64,000 nt of DNA from Lactobacillales bacterium (lineage in GTDB: Bacteria > Bacillota_I > Bacilli_A > RF39 > UBA660). The notes under the pieces were generated by a model. The model had not been told where the DNA came from and made no database searches. It saw only the letters and a list, made by a program, of their open reading frames with translations. Below, piece by piece: positions 62,005-64,000 of this stretch (position 1 is its first letter; each line of letters starts with the position of its first letter). The stretch spans positions 90,361 to 154,360 of the forward strand of contig SVAG01000004.1 in assembly GCA_015059545.1 (NCBI GenBank), read 5' to 3'. The translations under genes and the position numbers were made by a program.

Positions 62005-64000
62005 GTGAGTAGTATAGGTTTAATAAGTGAAAATGATAATTCTACTGTATTAGCTGAATATACAGGATTAAATAGAGTATCTACATCTTTTCAAAGTGAA
62101 GATGCTTTAGAAAAAGAATTAATTAATACTTTAATTGAACAAGGGTATGAAAGATTAACTATTAATAGTGAAGATGAATTAATTCTTAATTTAAGAAAAC
62201 AATTAGAAAAACTTAATAATTATCATTTTACTGATGGAGAATGGGATTATTTCTTTACTAAAATTATTGCTAATAAGAATGATTATATTATTGAGAAAAC
62301 CAGATTAATACAAGAAGATTATAAACAAGAATTAACTTTAGATTCTGGTGAAAAAAGAAATATATATTTAATTGATAAAAATAATATCCATAACAATAGT
62401 GTTCAAGTATTAAATCAATATGTTAATAATGATGGTAATTATGATAACAGATATGATGTTACTATTTTAGTTAATGGTCTTCCTTTAGTTCATGTTGAAT
62501 TAAAGAAAAGAGGAGTAGATTTAAGAGAAGCGTTTAATCAAATAGAAAGATACCAAAGAGATTCTTTCTGGGCTGGGTCTGGATTATATAATTTTGTTCA
62601 AATATTTGTTATTTCAAATGGTACATTAACTAAGTATTATTCTAATACTACTAGAGAATTCCATATTAATAATCAAAAGAAAAAGAAATCTAATTCATTT
62701 GAATTTACTTCTTATTGGGCTGACCAAAAGAATAATGGAATTACTGATTTAATTGATTTTGCTAAAACTTTCTTTACTAAACATACTTTATTAAATATAT
62801 TAACTAAGTATTGTGTATTTACTAGTGAAGAAGATTTATTAGTAATGAGACCATACCAAATAGTTGCTACTGAAAAAATATTAAATAGAATTAAAGTTGC
62901 TTATAATAATAAATTCTACGGAAAAATTAATGCTGGTGGTTATATTTGGCATACAACAGGTTCAGGTAAAACATTAACTTCATTTAAGACGTCTCAACTA
63001 GCTAGTAAATTAGATTTTATTGATAAAGTATTATTTGTTGTTGATAGAAAAGACTTAGACTATCAAACAATGAAAGAATATGATCGTTTTAAAGAAGGTG
63101 CAGCAAACTCTAATACATCTGCTAAAGTATTAGAAGAACAATTAAATGATCCTAATGCTAAGATAATAATTACTACAATTCAAAAGCTATCACAATTTAT
63201 TAAAAAGAATGCTGATAGTGAAGTGTTTAATAAACATGTAGTATTTATATTTGATGAATGCCATAGATCACAATTTGGTGAGATGCATAAATCAATTATT
63301 AAGAAGTTTAATAAATATTATATATTTGGATTCACTGGTACTCCAATATTCCCAGAAAACGCTAGAACTATTAAAGGTATATCTGAAACAACGGAACAAG
63401 TATTTGGTGAAAGATTACATACTTATACAATTGTAAATGCAATAGCTGATAAGAATGTATTACCGTTTAGATATGAGTATGTTGGTAGGGTAGATGTATC
63501 TGAAGATGTAAAAGATGAAAAAGTTTATAGTATAGATGAAGAAAAATTATTTGATAATCAAATAAGAATTAGTTTAATTACTGAATATATTATTGAACAT
63601 TTTAGCACTAAAACAAAAACTAGTGAATCATATGTTTATTCAACCTTAGATAATGTAATTGAAGTTGCTAAAAGACAAGATACAGAAGAAATAAAATCTA
63701 AAAAGAATATTAATGGATTTAATTCTATATTTGCAGTATCTAATATTAAAATGGCTAAAGAGTATTATGCAGAATTTAAGAAAGCTTTAGCCCTTAAAAA
63801 TAGCAATTTAAAAGTAGCTTTAATATATTCATATGGTGTTAATGGAGAAGATGGAGTTATTGATGAAAATTCAGAATCAACAGAAGCACTAAGTACTGAT
63901 GATAGAACATTCTTAGATAATGCCATTAAAGATTATAATAAGATGTTTGGAACTAGTTATGATACATCATCGGAAAGATTTCAAAACTATTATAAAGATG
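62005..64000 (+). CDS. hsdR: Type I restriction subunit R, C-terminus beyond window
   Basis: GTG start at 62005, seven bases after AGGTG; 665 codons visible and the frame is still open at the window end. N-terminal nuclease domain: RYDVTILVNGLPLVHVELKKRG holds D and E-x-K near residues 151-170. Helicase: Walker A WHTTGSGKTLTS near 319, DECH box VFIFDECHRSQFG near 417, and FGFTGTPIF. It translocates and cuts unmodified DNA with HsdM and HsdS. A normal HsdR is about 1000 aa, so a third is missing here. No frameshift in the visible part. Confidence 0.96.
   Translation, partial: MSSIGLISENDNSTVLAEYTGLNRVSTSFQSEDALEKELINTLIEQGYERLTINSEDELILNLRKQLEKLNNYHFTDGEWDYFFTKIIANKNDYIIEKTRLIQEDYKQELTLDSGEKRNIYLIDKNNIHNNSVQVLNQYVNNDGNYDNRYDVTILVNGLPLVHVELKKRGVDLREAFNQIERYQRDSFWAGSGLYNFVQIFVISNGTLTKYYSNTTREFHINNQKKKKSNSFEFTSYWADQKNNGITDLIDFAKTFFTKHTLLNILTKYCVFTSEEDLLVMRPYQIVATEKILNRIKVAYNNKFYGKINAGGYIWHTTGSGKTLTSFKTSQLASKLDFIDKVLFVVDRKDLDYQTMKEYDRFKEGAANSNTSAKVLEEQLNDPNAKIIITTIQKLSQFIKKNADSEVFNKHVVFIFDECHRSQFGEMHKSIIKKFNKYYIFGFTGTPIFPENARTIKGISETTEQVFGERLHTYTIVNAIADKNVLPFRYEYVGRVDVSEDVKDEKVYSIDEEKLFDNQIRISLITEYIIEHFSTKTKTSESYVYSTLDNVIEVAKRQDTEEIKSKKNINGFNSIFAVSNIKMAKEYYAEFKKALALKNSNLKVALIYSYGVNGEDGVIDENSESTEALSTDDRTFLDNAIKDYNKMFGTSYDTSSERFQNYYKD

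Noticed and set aside
63251..63436. Short plus-strand frame inside hsdR
   Set aside because: It is out of frame with the intact helicase motifs of hsdR.
1..64000. Recoded TGA (mycoplasma code), tRNA or rRNA genes, insertion sequences
   Set aside because: TGA ends several genes at sensible places and Trp is TGG; no cloverleaf, rRNA or transposase was recognised.

Overview
The window is AT-rich (roughly three quarters A+T), uses the standard bacterial code (TGA is a stop, TGG encodes Trp) and has Bacilli hallmarks: T-box leaders before aminoacyl-tRNA synthetase operons, a dnaB-dnaI primosome pair close to thrS as in Bacillus, AGGTG-type ribosome binding sites, and CGAAC-N4-GTTYG-like LexA boxes. 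D-Ala-D-Ala carboxypeptidases show that it makes peptidoglycan, so it is not a wall-less mollicute. My inference is an uncultured, host-associated Bacilli lineage of the RF39 kind; this is not proven by the sequence.

Layout. 0-9.6 kb: cell-wall carboxypeptidases (VanY-like, cut by the window edge, and S11 family), a transglutaminase-like protein, an SOS-type unit (Bro-N protein plus Y-family polymerase), a ClpX-like AAA+ ATPase and tex. 9.6-22 kb: a 954-aa pseudopilin with Ig-like domains, a radical SAM protein, a YfcC-like carrier, a YgjP-type peptidase, two HD-domain paralogues around a valine T-box, valS, a small pilin and an O-antigen-ligase-like protein. 22-30 kb: dnaB, dnaI, a large protein with a possible degenerate RNB domain, a threonine T-box, an unknown gene and thrS. 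30-41 kb: a 26-residue-repeat membrane protein, dinD, two copies of one structured RNA element (best read as guanidine-IV-type riboswitches, each with a terminator) that bracket a Spo0A-C-like gene and lead into a three-gene ABC-2 exporter, then a run of GNAT acetyltransferases, a nucleoside phosphorylase and mutM. 41-46 kb: two unassigned structured small-RNA candidates, recG with a LexA box in its promoter, and a RloA/RloB module bracketed by near-identical direct repeats. 46-58 kb: an S51-like peptidase, a GGDEF-like/EAL protein, an ABC transporter, a membrane GGDEF protein, an orphan 658-aa protein, a sialidase-fold protein and more GNATs. 58-64 kb: a type I restriction-modification operon (hsdM, hsdS, hsdR, the last cut by the window end) with one unknown gene in front and another between hsdS and hsdR.

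How the parts fit together. Three promoters (Bro-N/polymerase, dinD, recG) carry LexA-like boxes and probably form one SOS response. Both Bro-N-type genes contain a long inverted repeat at the same place in their coding sequence, spelled with codons that are rare here; I know of no described explanation. Two defence loci, RloAB and type I RM, lie in the right third. The paired riboswitch suggests that one small molecule, possibly guanidine, switches on both the Spo0A-C-like gene and the exporter.
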